64,000 nucleotides of DNA from the NCBI RefSeq assembly GCF_900113665.1, contig NZ_FOQD01000007.1:62001-126000 (forward strand). Direction: 5' to 3'. Source of the DNA: Planctomicrobium piriforme. Its GTDB lineage: Bacteria; Planctomycetota; Planctomycetia; Planctomycetales; Planctomycetaceae. Each line of letters begins with the position of its first letter. Position 1 is the stretch's first letter. Position numbers and translations under genes: made by a program. The notes under the pieces are model-generated. The model saw only the letters and a program-made list of their open reading frames with translations. It was not told where the DNA came from and ran no database searches. Shown here in pieces: positions 8,972 through 18,800 of the stretch.

Positions 8972-9078
8972 AGCGGTCAGCAGTCAGCTTTCAGCTTTCA
9001 GCGGTCGGCAGTCAGCCAGAAGTCTGTCATTGCGATCATTTCAGGTGATTCAAACTGACAACTGAATACTGACGACTA
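8972..9078. repeat. Dispersed repeat, GGTCAGC/CTGACAACTGA type
   Basis: Between the redoxin stop and the terminator lie reiterated seven-to-ten-base words (CAGCGGTCAGCAGTCAGC, TTTCAGCTTTCAGC) followed by ACTGACAACTGAATACTGA. Related sequence is found at 21146-21182, 47157-47190, 51340-51390 and 52858-52896, always between genes. No coding potential. Confidence 0.7.
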
Positions 9079-9089
9079 TGAAACAACAA

Positions 9090-9123
9090 AAACGCTCCTC
9101 ATCCTGGGGGACGAGGAGCGTTT
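9090..9123 (-). terminator. Rho-independent terminator of the SurA/PpiD-like gene
   Basis: AAACGCTCCTC and GAGGAGCGTTT form a perfect 11-bp stem around a 12-base loop. Read on the minus strand the stem is followed by TTTTTGTTGTTT, a good U-tract, so the terminator serves the minus-strand gene ending at 9149. On the plus strand no U-tract follows, though the stem could still weaken transcription coming from the redoxin gene. Confidence 0.85.
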
Positions 9124-9148
9124 GAGTATGCTGCCATCTGACTGGAAC

Positions 9149-11854
9149 TTACTCGCGTTCGAGGAAGACCACGTCGTGTTTGGTGAAGAGTTCTTCGGCC
9201 CAGTTCACTGAGTTCTGGGTGAGCAGGCGTTGGGCCAGGCTGCCGTAGGCTTGCTGCATGCCGGCGGCGAGGAACTCGTCCCGCATCTTGTTGAGTTCTT
9301 CTGCGGTGGCCGGATAACGGCTCGTGATTTTGACAACGTAAAACGCCGTTTTCTCACGGTTCGGGATCACCTTCACATCGCCGGGCTGCATCTTGTCGAA
9401 GACGGTGGGGAAGAAATCTGCACCGACGTCTTCCAGGCCTGGCACGATCGACTGCGTGACCGGACCGGCGGGCTGCATGCTGGTGGGGGGAACGATCGGC
9501 TTCTGCATCCAGGTGAAGTCGCCGGTCGAGCGGACGGTGACAAACAAACTTCCTTCCTTGCCGGTGACGGTCGCTTCGGCGAGGGCTTCCGGCATCGGCT
9601 TGTCGCTCCCTTGAACCTGCTTGGCAAGTTCTTCGGCGCGGGCTTTCGCCTTCGGTTCCGCCTGCAGGCGTTTCCAGGCGTCGACCACCTGGGCGCGAAT
9701 GGATGGGTCTGCATCGAGCGATTCGGGGATGAAGGCCGGCTTGTCGCCGAGCTTCCAGAAGGCGAACGCGCTCAACGTCCGGAAGTTTTCGGCCTGATTG
9801 ACGCGGAAGAGTTCTGAGGATTGGGACTGGAACAGACTGTCGGTGACGGTCGTCCGCTGCCCAAGCCGGGTGATGGCCGAACCGATCGGGTAGTCTTCCG
9901 ACTTCGACAATTCCTGATAACTCAGGAACGGGGTGACGACGTAAACGAGCTGGTTCTTCTCGGCGTAGGCTTCAATCTCTTTGGTCGCCTGTTCGAGGGT
10001 GAGATGGGTCGCCTCGGCCTTGTCATTGAGGACGCGGTAGCTCATGTCTCCGAGGAATTCAAAGGCGGCTGTCATCCGCTTCAGAATTTCGGCCTGAGTC
10101 CGCTCGCGACGAATCTCTTCGCGAAGCTCGGCTTTGAGCTTGTCATCGAGCGGCGGGATATCGCTCATCGGAGCGGGGGGCGTCTCGGTGCTCGGTGCAG
10201 GCGGGATGGTTCCATCTGCAGGCTTCTCGGTTGCCGGTTTTTCAGTCGCCGGTTTTTCAGCGGCGGACATTTCGCCCATCGGCTTCGTTTCCGCGGGAGC
10301 AGGTGCAGCCGCGTCGGCCGGCTTGTCCATCGGTTTGGCTTCGGCTGCCGGAGGAGTCACAGCGGGAGCGTCTGCTTTGGGAGCGTCTGCCGGTTTGTCG
10401 GCAGGCTTTTCTGCTGGGGCCGGGGTCGCGGGAGCGTCCGGTTGAAAGAACGCGACCATCTGCGTGGCCGGCAGTTCGATGATGGAAGAAGAACTCGGTT
10501 CCTTGCCCATCGGAGCGGCAGGCGGAATTTTTTCGTCCGTGCCAGGAGCGGCTGGCGGCTGAGGCTTGGCGGCGTCGGCCTTCGGTTCGGCCGGGTTGTC
10601 TGTCGTCGGTGTCGCCGGAGCGGGCGTGCCGTCTGCCGGGGTTTCTGCCGAGGGTTTCGGCATGTCGCCTGACGGCGGCTTCGGAAGTGCGGGGCCGTCG
10701 AGATTCAGGCGAGACTTGTCTCCTTCCGGAACCTGACGCAGGTAGCGTTCGTCGTAGCGCTTCTGGACTTCTTCGTCGGAGATGTCGCCGGTCAGCGGTT
10801 CGATCTTGTCGAAGACCGCTTCCAGGTAGCCGATCTGAATGCGGCGGGGCTGGTAGAAGCCGGGGCGCCCTTCTTCGAGTTTACCTTCCGGAGTAATCCC
10901 AGGCGGATTCATCCGGTATTTGTTGAAGAGGTCTTTCAGTTCGGAGTCGGTCGGTTTGGCTTCCGCGTCGATGAAGTCGGAAACCGGAATCATGGCGACA
11001 TCGGCCGACTGGCGGACGTTGAGCTGGCGATAGAATTCCCAGAATGTTTCGGGCGGAATTTCGTTGCGGCCGTAGAGCAGTTCGAGAGCCTGCACGGTTT
11101 TGAGTTCGTTACGAATCGCGTTCAGCAGTTCGTTCTCGGACACCCGCAGTTGCGTGCGAATCTTGGTGAAGGCTTCGGCGGTCAAGGGCTTTTCTTTGAG
11201 CTGTCCGAGGTAGAAGCTCATGATCGCACGATTCTGCGGATCGAGTTGAGCGCCCGCACGCTGCAGCGCGTCCATCAGACCGCTTTTGCTGGTGATCCGC
11301 TTGATGTAATCGGTGACGACTTCATTGGAGACGGTCATCCCCATTTTGTCGGCGTCGCGACGGAGGAGTTCTCCCATGACGACGTCGCGGACATCGATGT
11401 CTTCGCCCGCTGAGTAGCCGAACAGATACGACCGCTGCATGGGCGCGGGGAGCTGTTCGATGCCGAGGCCGAACGTCTGCTGAAACGCCATCTGCACGAA
11501 ACGGTTGGCAATGATGCGCTGACGGCGGAGATCTGATAGATCCTGCGACGTGAGGTTGCCGTTGTCGATCAGCACGGCGCCCGCTTCGCGGGTATAGAAG
11601 ATGCCGACGACGCCGATGATCGCGCCGACGAGAGCGCCGGAGAAGCCCCATTCGGCCCCCTTGCCGCGGCTCATGCCGGCGAGCCAGAAGACGCCGCCGA
11701 GGACGGCCGCCAGAAACAGCACGAACAGCGGTGCGGGAATATCCTGCGGATCCTGCACGGCCCCGAGGAGGACGAACGAGATCATCGAGACGCCGGTGAT
11801 CACCACCATCATGAGTTTTTCATGGCGTCTGAAAATTGAGAACGGCGAACTCAT
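9149..11854 (-). CDS. SurA/PpiD-like membrane-anchored chaperone-type protein
   Basis: 901 residues. Three hydrophobic helices lie in the first 90 residues (near 14-33, 40-60 and 68-88), where classical PpiD has one. Residues about 95-370 contain the helical pattern of SurA_N/PpiD N-terminal domains (VVMGELLRRDADKMGMTVSNEVV, FYLGQLKEKPLTAEAF). A Pro/Ala/Lys-rich low-complexity linker spans about 375-560, including PATEKPATEKPADG repeats. The C-terminal 340 residues return to a folded alpha/beta pattern, but I could not identify a parvulin active-site signature with certainty. The family role is folding of exported proteins at the periplasmic face. ATG 11854 is preceded by AAGGGACAAGG. It is divergent from topA and has its own terminator. 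Confidence 0.72.
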   Translation of the reverse strand: MSSPFSIFRRHEKLMMVVITGVSMISFVLLGAVQDPQDIPAPLFVLFLAAVLGGVFWLAGMSRGKGAEWGFSGALVGAIIGVVGIFYTREAGAVLIDNGNLTSQDLSDLRRQRIIANRFVQMAFQQTFGLGIEQLPAPMQRSYLFGYSAGEDIDVRDVVMGELLRRDADKMGMTVSNEVVTDYIKRITSKSGLMDALQRAGAQLDPQNRAIMSFYLGQLKEKPLTAEAFTKIRTQLRVSENELLNAIRNELKTVQALELLYGRNEIPPETFWEFYRQLNVRQSADVAMIPVSDFIDAEAKPTDSELKDLFNKYRMNPPGITPEGKLEEGRPGFYQPRRIQIGYLEAVFDKIEPLTGDISDEEVQKRYDERYLRQVPEGDKSRLNLDGPALPKPPSGDMPKPSAETPADGTPAPATPTTDNPAEPKADAAKPQPPAAPGTDEKIPPAAPMGKEPSSSSIIELPATQMVAFFQPDAPATPAPAEKPADKPADAPKADAPAVTPPAAEAKPMDKPADAAAPAPAETKPMGEMSAAEKPATEKPATEKPADGTIPPAPSTETPPAPMSDIPPLDDKLKAELREEIRRERTQAEILKRMTAAFEFLGDMSYRVLNDKAEATHLTLEQATKEIEAYAEKNQLVYVVTPFLSYQELSKSEDYPIGSAITRLGQRTTVTDSLFQSQSSELFRVNQAENFRTLSAFAFWKLGDKPAFIPESLDADPSIRAQVVDAWKRLQAEPKAKARAEELAKQVQGSDKPMPEALAEATVTGKEGSLFVTVRSTGDFTWMQKPIVPPTSMQPAGPVTQSIVPGLEDVGADFFPTVFDKMQPGDVKVIPNREKTAFYVVKITSRYPATAEELNKMRDEFLAAGMQQAYGSLAQRLLTQNSVNWAEELFTKHDVVFLERE

Positions 11855-12313
11855 CCTTGTCCCTTGTCAATTTCGCGGAAAATGAAGCGGAAGCGGGCCC
11901 GATTGTCGCCGTCTGCACGCATGCGGGCAAGGCCCCTGCCGACCTGTCGTCGACAGTTCGACTCTTGACAATCGCACAAATGATCTCTTAATGACTTTCA
12001 CGCGGGAAGACTGTCGCTGACAGACTTTTCGCATTTTGGCAGTCTTTGGCGTGCCTGCGACCGTAACTGGTCGCCTGCAAAGCATGCGGACTGCCAGTCA
12101 GGGGGAGACTGCCGTTCCGGCGAGCCGCATTTTAGCTCTGGGGCGCTTGATGACAAGCCTAACCCGGCGCGGGCTCGTCGGCGAAAGTGTCCATGACGAT
12201 TGCACTTTCGCATCGCGACTCTCCGGGAGTCAGCCTGTCATGGGCCGACGGACGACTCCCTGGCGGCCTCCCCGGCACCTTGTCCTGTCTGTCAAAGTAG
12301 ATTGATTCAACGG
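11855..12313. other. Divergent intergenic region between surA-like gene and topA
   Basis: There are 459 bases without a convincing gene. The region should hold promoters for both flanking genes. The only recognisable candidate on the plus strand is at 11965-11992. A few short dyads such as ACTGTCGCTGACAGA are present. The reading frame upstream of the topA ATG is open but lacks topoisomerase similarity and is not counted as coding. Confidence 0.5.
11965..11992 (+). promoter_or_regulatory. Possible sigma70-type promoter upstream of topA
   Basis: A perfect -35 box TTGACA is followed after 16 bases by CTTAAT, which matches four of six -10 positions. It lies about 320 bases before the topA start, so the leader would be long. 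This is weak evidence, given as a candidate only. Confidence 0.25.
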
Positions 12314-14956
12314 ATGGCGAATTCGAAGAAAAAACTTGGGCTGGTGATCGTCGAATCTCCCGCCAAAGCCAAAAAAATTGCCGGATTTCTGGGCAGCGAC
12401 TACGACGTGCGGGCCAGCATGGGGCATGTGCGCGACCTGCCGGAGAAAGCGGCCGACATCCCCGAGGAGCTCAAATCCGAAGCCTGGACCCGGCTGGGAG
12501 TAAACGTCAGCAAGGGGTTCGAACCGCTCTATATTATCTCTCCGGAGAAGAAGAAGACGGTCAAGGAACTCAAGGATCTGCTCAAAAACGCTGAAGAACT
12601 CATCGTCGCGACCGACGAAGACCGCGAAGGAGAGAGCATCGGCTGGCATCTGGTCGATACGCTCAAACCGACCGTTCCGGTCAAGCGGATGACGTTCTCG
12701 GAAATCACGAAAAAGGCGATTCTCGACGCGCTGAAGTCGACCCGCCAGATCGACATGAATCTGGTCGAGGCGCAGGAAACGCGGCGTATTCTCGACCGTT
12801 TGTACGGCTACACGCTCTCGCCGCTGCTGTGGACGAAAATTCGCCGCGGACTGTCGGCCGGCCGGGTCCAGAGTGTGGCGGTGCGGATTCTCGTCCAGCG
12901 GGAACTCGAACGCCTGGCGTTTCGCAGCGGAACGTACTGGGATCTCAAGGCCGACCTGTTGAATCAGGGGGGCCAGTCTTTCAGTGCGCAGCTCAGCACT
13001 GTCGGCGGCACCCGAGTCGCCACCGGGAAAGATTTCGACGAAAGCACCGGTCAGATTCAGGCCGGGGCGAACGTGCTGCTGCTGTCGGAACAGGCTGCCC
13101 GCGATTTGCAGTCGCGACTGCGATCGGGCGACTGGCAGATCAGCAGCATCGAACACCGCCAGCAGACTCGTAAGCCGCCAGCGCCGTTCACCACCAGTAC
13201 GCTGCAACAGGAGTCGAACCGCAAGCTGAACATGTCTGCCAGAGAGACGATGCAGACGGCGCAGCGGCTGTACGAAGACGGTTACATCACTTACATGCGT
13301 ACCGATAGCGTGACGCTCTCGCAGGAAGCAGTCGATGCTTCGCGAAACCGGATCGAGAACAATTACGGTGCGCAGTTCCTCAGCCCGTCTCCGCGGCAGT
13401 ACACGAACAAGACGAAGAATGCCCAGGAGGCCCACGAAGCGATTCGTCCTGCCGGCGATGAAATGAAAACGGCCGACCAGCATGGGCTGTCAGGCCGCGA
13501 AGCACGCCTGTACGACATGATCTGGAAGCGAACCATCGCCACGCAGATGGCCGAAGCACAACTGCGGTTCGACACCGTGACGATTCTGGCCGGAGACGCC
13601 GAGTTCAAGGCAACCGGCCGCAAGGTCGAGTTCCCCGGTTACTTCCGCGCCTATGTGGAAGGGTCCGACGATCCGGAAGCAGCGCTCGAAGATCAGGACT
13701 CGGTGTTGCCGGATCTCAAGGAAGGGGAGAAGGTCCGCTGCAAGGAGATCGAGGCGCTCGGCCACGAAACCAAGCCGCCAGCGCGCTACACGGAAGCAAC
13801 GCTGGTCCGCAAACTGGAAGCGGAAGGGATCGGCCGACCGAGTACCTATGCCAGTATTATCAGCACCGTGCAGGATCGCGGTTACGTCCGCAAGGCGAAC
13901 AACCAGTTGATCCCCACGTTCACGGCACTGGCAGTCACGCGGCTGCTGGAGACGTACTTTCCGAATCTGGTCGACGGCCAGTTCACCGCACAGATGGAAC
14001 AGTCGCTCGACGATATCTCCAACGGTGAGACACAGCGTCTGCCGTATCTGGAGAAGTTCTATTCAGGCGAAGCGGGACTCAATCAACAGGTGGAGTTGCA
14101 GAAAGAATCGATTGACCCTCGCGAAGCCTGCACGATCAAACTCGACGGCCTGACGGCGTCGGTGCGAGTGGGACGCTATGGTCCGTATCTGGAATCGCAG
14201 CGGGATGGCGAGACGGTGAATGCGTCGCTGCCGGATGACGTTTCTCCGGCGGATCTGAACGACGCGATGGCCGAGAAGCTGATCGACCTGAAGAAGCAGG
14301 GACCGCTGTCGCTGGGAATGCACCCGGAAGAAGGGAAGCCGATCTTCCTGATGTCGGGTCCGTTCGGGCCGTATCTGCAGTTGGGTGAAGTGGTCGAAGA
14401 TGGTCCCAAGCCGAAACGGGTCTCGATTCCCAAGACCACCGATCCGAGCGACGTCGACTTCGACATGGCGATGAAGCTGCTGGAACTGCCGCGCCGACTG
14501 GGGCATCACCCTGATGACGCCAAAGTGGTGAATGCCGGCATCGGGCGATTCGGACCGTATGTGCAGCATGCCGGTCGTTACAAGTCGCTGACAAAAGACG
14601 ACGACGTGCTGACGATCGGCCTTGATCGGGCCGTGGAGTTGTTCAAGGACTTCAAGGGCCGCGCTGCAGCGACTCCGCTGAAAGAACTGGGCGTGCATCC
14701 GGAAGACGAAAAGCCGGTCGCCATCTTTGAAGGGCGGTATGGCGCCTATGTGAAATGGGGGAAAGTGAACGCCACGATCCCCAAGGACACCGACCCGCAG
14801 ACGGTGACGCTGGCGCAGGCGATGGAGCTGCTGGCGGAACGGGCCGGCAAGTCCCCGAAGAAGGGGGGCGCGAAGAAAGCCGCAGCCAAGAAGGCGGCTC
14901 CGAAGAAAGCAGCCAAGAAAAAAGCCGCGAAAAAGAAGGCCCCCCCGGAAGAGTGA
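12314..14956 (+). CDS. topA: DNA topoisomerase I (type IA)
   Basis: 880 residues from ATG 12314. It relaxes negatively supercoiled DNA by single-strand passage in the cytoplasm. The TOPRIM domain starts with VIVESPAK (catalytic Glu14) and contains DEDREGES (Asp101, Asp103, Glu105) for Mg2+ binding. The type IA core includes RRILDRLYGY, RVQSVAVRI and YITYMRTDSVTLS, where Tyr327 is the DNA-linking tyrosine, and GIGRPSTYA. Zinc-finger C-terminal domains are absent. In their place are four or so repeats of the topoisomerase C-terminal type (RVGRYGPYLE, SGPFGPYLQ, IGRFGPYVQ, FEGRYGAYVKWG). A Lys/Ala-rich tail with KKAA repeats ends the protein and probably binds DNA electrostatically. The 12200-12313 extension is open but lacks family similarity. 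Confidence 0.97.
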   Translation: MANSKKKLGLVIVESPAKAKKIAGFLGSDYDVRASMGHVRDLPEKAADIPEELKSEAWTRLGVNVSKGFEPLYIISPEKKKTVKELKDLLKNAEELIVATDEDREGESIGWHLVDTLKPTVPVKRMTFSEITKKAILDALKSTRQIDMNLVEAQETRRILDRLYGYTLSPLLWTKIRRGLSAGRVQSVAVRILVQRELERLAFRSGTYWDLKADLLNQGGQSFSAQLSTVGGTRVATGKDFDESTGQIQAGANVLLLSEQAARDLQSRLRSGDWQISSIEHRQQTRKPPAPFTTSTLQQESNRKLNMSARETMQTAQRLYEDGYITYMRTDSVTLSQEAVDASRNRIENNYGAQFLSPSPRQYTNKTKNAQEAHEAIRPAGDEMKTADQHGLSGREARLYDMIWKRTIATQMAEAQLRFDTVTILAGDAEFKATGRKVEFPGYFRAYVEGSDDPEAALEDQDSVLPDLKEGEKVRCKEIEALGHETKPPARYTEATLVRKLEAEGIGRPSTYASIISTVQDRGYVRKANNQLIPTFTALAVTRLLETYFPNLVDGQFTAQMEQSLDDISNGETQRLPYLEKFYSGEAGLNQQVELQKESIDPREACTIKLDGLTASVRVGRYGPYLESQRDGETVNASLPDDVSPADLNDAMAEKLIDLKKQGPLSLGMHPEEGKPIFLMSGPFGPYLQLGEVVEDGPKPKRVSIPKTTDPSDVDFDMAMKLLELPRRLGHHPDDAKVVNAGIGRFGPYVQHAGRYKSLTKDDDVLTIGLDRAVELFKDFKGRAAATPLKELGVHPEDEKPVAIFEGRYGAYVKWGKVNATIPKDTDPQTVTLAQAMELLAERAGKSPKKGGAKKAAAKKAAPKKAAKKKAAKKKAPPEE

Positions 14957-14978
14957 GAGTCGATCTCTAAACCGACTC
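14957..14978 (+). terminator. Hairpin directly after topA stop
   Basis: GAGTCG and CGACTC pair around a 10-base loop immediately after the topA TGA. A TTTTT run follows some 30 bases later, so this is not a textbook intrinsic terminator; it may only protect the 3' end. Confidence 0.3.
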
Positions 14979-15205
14979 GAATCGAAAATCGTTCGCAACC
15001 GAATCGTTTTTCCACTTTTGATCTTTCCCCACAAGGGGGATTGGCTGACCAAATGCGGCAGTTATAATTTCAACTGTGCCCCGCCTGGGTCGCAAACCGC
15101 GGCTGGCAGATTGACTGACAGCCGCGCGGCGATGGAAACGGACAGATCAGGGAGCCTGGCGGCCCTGAATCGCATGGGCGTCTTCGAAAACATGATCACG
15201 CGTGT

Positions 15206-15772
15206 ATGAGCGATTCACTGCGAGGTCAGTTTCTGATTGCGGGATGCCGTTTGCGGGATCCCAACTTCTTCAAGACCGCCGTGCTGATCGTTGAGCATGG
15301 GACTGAGGGAGCGATGGGGCTGGTGATCAATCGCCCCACTTCCGTCACGGTGGCGCACGCCCTGACCGGCCATCTCGACATGCCCAAGACCAGCGATCTG
15401 GTGTATATGGGCGGACCGGTCGAACCTGCCGCACTGTTCGTCATTCACGATTCCGGCACGCTCGATCCGGATGAGTCGCCTGTGATCCCCGGCGTCTACA
15501 TGGGCAGCAGTGCGGAAGTCTTCGAGGACATTGTCTGCCCGAGCAAGCAGAAGCCCAATCCGCTGCAGTACCGGGTGTACTGCGGCTGCGCCGGTTGGAG
15601 TCCTGGCCAGCTCGAATCCGAGATTTCTCGCGGCGACTGGCTGACGGTGCCCGCCGCTTCGAACTACGTCTTTCATCCCGATCCGTATGCCGTCTGGGAT
15701 GAACTGGTGTCGCGATCGTTCCAGTCGCGGCGGCTCTTTTCGTTTCGCTGCGACCACCCCGAGTGGAATTGA
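15206..15772 (+). CDS. YqgE/AlgH family protein (UPF0301)
   Basis: 188 residues, the usual length for the family. Conserved features are GQFLIAG near the start, DPNFFKTAVLIVEHG, GAMGLVINRPT, YMGGPVEP, GYAGW-type CGCAGWSPGQLE, and a final segment GDWLTVPAA. The structure is known for other members, but the biochemical role is not established; Pseudomonas AlgH has been linked to alginate regulation. It is cytoplasmic. It lies alone between topA and the PVC cytochrome gene, without overlap. ATG 15206 is followed at once by family similarity, so the start is reasonably firm despite a poor ribosome binding site. Confidence 0.93.
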   Translation: MSDSLRGQFLIAGCRLRDPNFFKTAVLIVEHGTEGAMGLVINRPTSVTVAHALTGHLDMPKTSDLVYMGGPVEPAALFVIHDSGTLDPDESPVIPGVYMGSSAEVFEDIVCPSKQKPNPLQYRVYCGCAGWSPGQLESEISRGDWLTVPAASNYVFHPDPYAVWDELVSRSFQSRRLFSFRCDHPEWN

Positions 15773-15878
15773 CTTTCGGCGCGAAGCAGGCGACTCTGGC
15801 TGGTCACGCTCAGGGCCTGTGAGCAGGGCTTGAGCTGGTAGTAGACCCGCCGCTTCACTCCTTCGCGAGAATCTCGAC

Positions 15879-18800
15879 ATGCTCCGCCGCGCGCTCCCCG
15901 TTTTGCTACTCCTGTTGTTGTGCGCTCCGACGTACGCGCAGACGGACATTGCTCCGTCGCTGGCGACCAAGGCCACAGTTTCGGCCAGCAGCGAAGAATC
16001 GAACAAAGGCAACTTCACCAAACTGGCGATTGACGGAAGTCTGAAGACCCGTTGGTGCCCGGCCAGCGGCAATCCCGGCGAATGGATTCAGCTCGATCTC
16101 GGCGCGCCGAAGGACTTGAAGTCGCTGCGTCTGCACTGGGAAGGGGAGAAGAACGCTTACAAGTATAAAGTCGAAGGCTCCGCCGACGGCACGACCTGGA
16201 AAATGCTGCTCGACCATTCTCAGGAAAAGTCCGCCCAATCAGGCAAGATCCTGAAAATCGACGGTCCTGATACCCGTTATTTGAAGATCACCTTTCTGGG
16301 CTCAGCGTCTGGCGGTTGGGGCAGCATCCGGGAAATCGAAGTCAGCGAAAAGGAACTGGAGAAACTGCCGGACCCGCCGCCAGCGAGCGTCGGAGATGTC
16401 TCAGCGCCGGCCGAGTTCAACGTCACGATGTTTGGCGTTCCGCCGGAAGTGAATTATCCGGTCTGTCTCACTGCAGCTCCGAACGGCGAAGTCTTCGTGG
16501 GGGTGGATGAACAAGGATCGCTCGGAAAGGAGACTGGTCGCGGCAAGGTGCTGCGCTGTGTGGACTCCAACGGCGACGGCGTGGCGGACAAGATCAATGT
16601 CTACGCCAAGATGGATCACCCCCGCGGGCTGATCTATGACAATCATTCGCTGTGGGTGCTGCATCCGCCGACTCTGTCGGTCTTCCACGATGATAATCAT
16701 GACGGAGTTTCGGATCGGCAGGAAACACTGATCACCGGCATCAGTACGGCCGACGTCGGTCAGCGCGGCGCGGACCATACCACAAACGGCATTCAACTCG
16801 GCATCGACGGATGGATCTATATTGCTGTCGGCGATTACGGCGTGACCAACGCCGTCGGGACCGACGGCCGTACCCTCAATCGTCGCGGTGGAGGAGTCAT
16901 TCGGGTCCGCCCGGATGGGACCGACATGGAGTTCTATGCCTGGGGGCTGCGGAACATTCTCGACGCCTGCATCGATCCCGTGATGAATATGTTCACGCGG
17001 GACAACACCAACGACGGCGGCGGCTGGGACGTGCGGTTATCGCAGATCTTCCAGTCGGCGGAGTACGGGTACCCGTCTCTCTATCTGAATTTCAAGGATG
17101 AGATCATGCCGCCGCTGGCCGATTACGGCGGCGGCTCCGGTTGCGGCGGGATGTTTCTGGATGACGCCCGATGGCCGAAGCAGTTTGGGCATGCTCTCTA
17201 CACCTGCGACTGGGGTCGCAGCGAAGTGTATCTGCATCACCTGACGCCGGCCGGGCCGACGTTCACTGCCGACCAGCAGACGTTCGTCAAGATCCCGCGA
17301 CCGACCGATGTGGATGTCGACGGCAGCGGGCGGATGTACATCAGCAGTTGGAAGGGAGGGCAGTTCAACTACGACGGTCCGAACATCGGGTTCGTCGCTC
17401 AAGTCGTTCCCAAAGATTTGAAGATTGTGCCGTTCCCGGATCTGCAGCAATTGCAGGCGCCGCAGTTGATTGCACTGCTGGATGCACCGGATCAGAAGCA
17501 TCGGCAACATGCCCAGCTTGAACTCCTGCGCCGCGGCAAGAATGCGGAGACGACAGCGGCGCTCGTGGCGGCGATCAAGAGTGAAAGTGCTTCACTGTTC
17601 GGGAAAGTGGCTGCGATTTACACCCTCAAGCAACTCGACGGCGCTACCAGCAATTCAGCTCTGATTGAAGTCACCAAGATCCCGTCGTTGCAGGCGGCGG
17701 CGCTGCGGGCACTGACTGATCGCAAGAGCGAAGTGGCCGGGCTCCCAAATGAACCGTTTCTTGCCGGCCTGACTTCAACCGACCCGGTGGTGCGCGTTCA
17801 GGCGGTGATCTGTATTGGTCGCCTGGGACGACCTGAACTCGCGGATGCGGTCCTGCCGCTCACGTTGCGGGAAGACGGTCAGCCAGCATCGGCGAAGAAG
17901 CACAACGAGCCGGACCCGGCGAGCGTGATTCCCCATCTGGCAGTGCGAACGCTGGTGCTGCTCAATGCGGTCGAGCCTTGCTTGAATGCACTGAATGGTC
18001 CTTACCAGCAAGGGGCGCTCGCGGCGCTGAAGTCGATGCACACCGGGCCTGCCGTGTCAGGCCTGATCGCAAAGCTTGGTCAGAATCCGTCGCCGGAACT
18101 GCGTCAGCAACTGCTGACGACGCTGACCCGGCTTTATCACCGCGAAGGTGTGTACGAGAAGAACTGGTGGGGCACCAGGCCGGATCGCACCGGGCCGTAT
18201 TACGACCGCCAGCCGTGGGAAGAAAGTCCTCGCATTGCCGCCTCACTGCATGCCGCTTTCGATGCCGCCGATGCCAATCTCAAGAAATCGATTGTCGAAC
18301 AGCTGCAGAAGCATCAGGTGAAGATCGACGGCGTTTCCGATGCAGTCGTCTCCGGAATGACGACCGCCGAAGCGAACAAGCCGATTGAGATTCCCAAGGT
18401 CGACCCGAAGAATCCCAATCAGGTTGCCAACATGCCGTACGAACAGGCGTTCGAAAGAGCCATGAAAACTCCGGGCGATGCAGCCAAGGGGCGAGAACTG
18501 TTTGAACGGCAGTCGTGCAATGCCTGCCATACCGTGGCCGACGGTCAGGCCCCCAAAGGCCCGCACCTGGTGGACATCGGCAAGCGGTACAAACGGGCCG
18601 AGCTGATCGAATCGATCTTGAAGCCGAGCGCCAAAATTGCCCAGGGGTTCGACACCCAGGTTTTCATGACCACCCAGGGGAAGGTCTACACCGGGTTCGT
18701 GTCGAGCGAAGGGGCGGAAGACGTGCAACTCCGCCAGGCCGACGGCGTGTCGGTCACGCTTCCCAAACAGGAAATCGAAGACCGCACCAAGCAACCGCAA

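Noticed and set aside
12230..13483. 417-codon open frame antisense to topA
   Set aside because: The sense frame is an unmistakable topoisomerase; the antisense product is Arg/Leu/Phe-rich without motifs.
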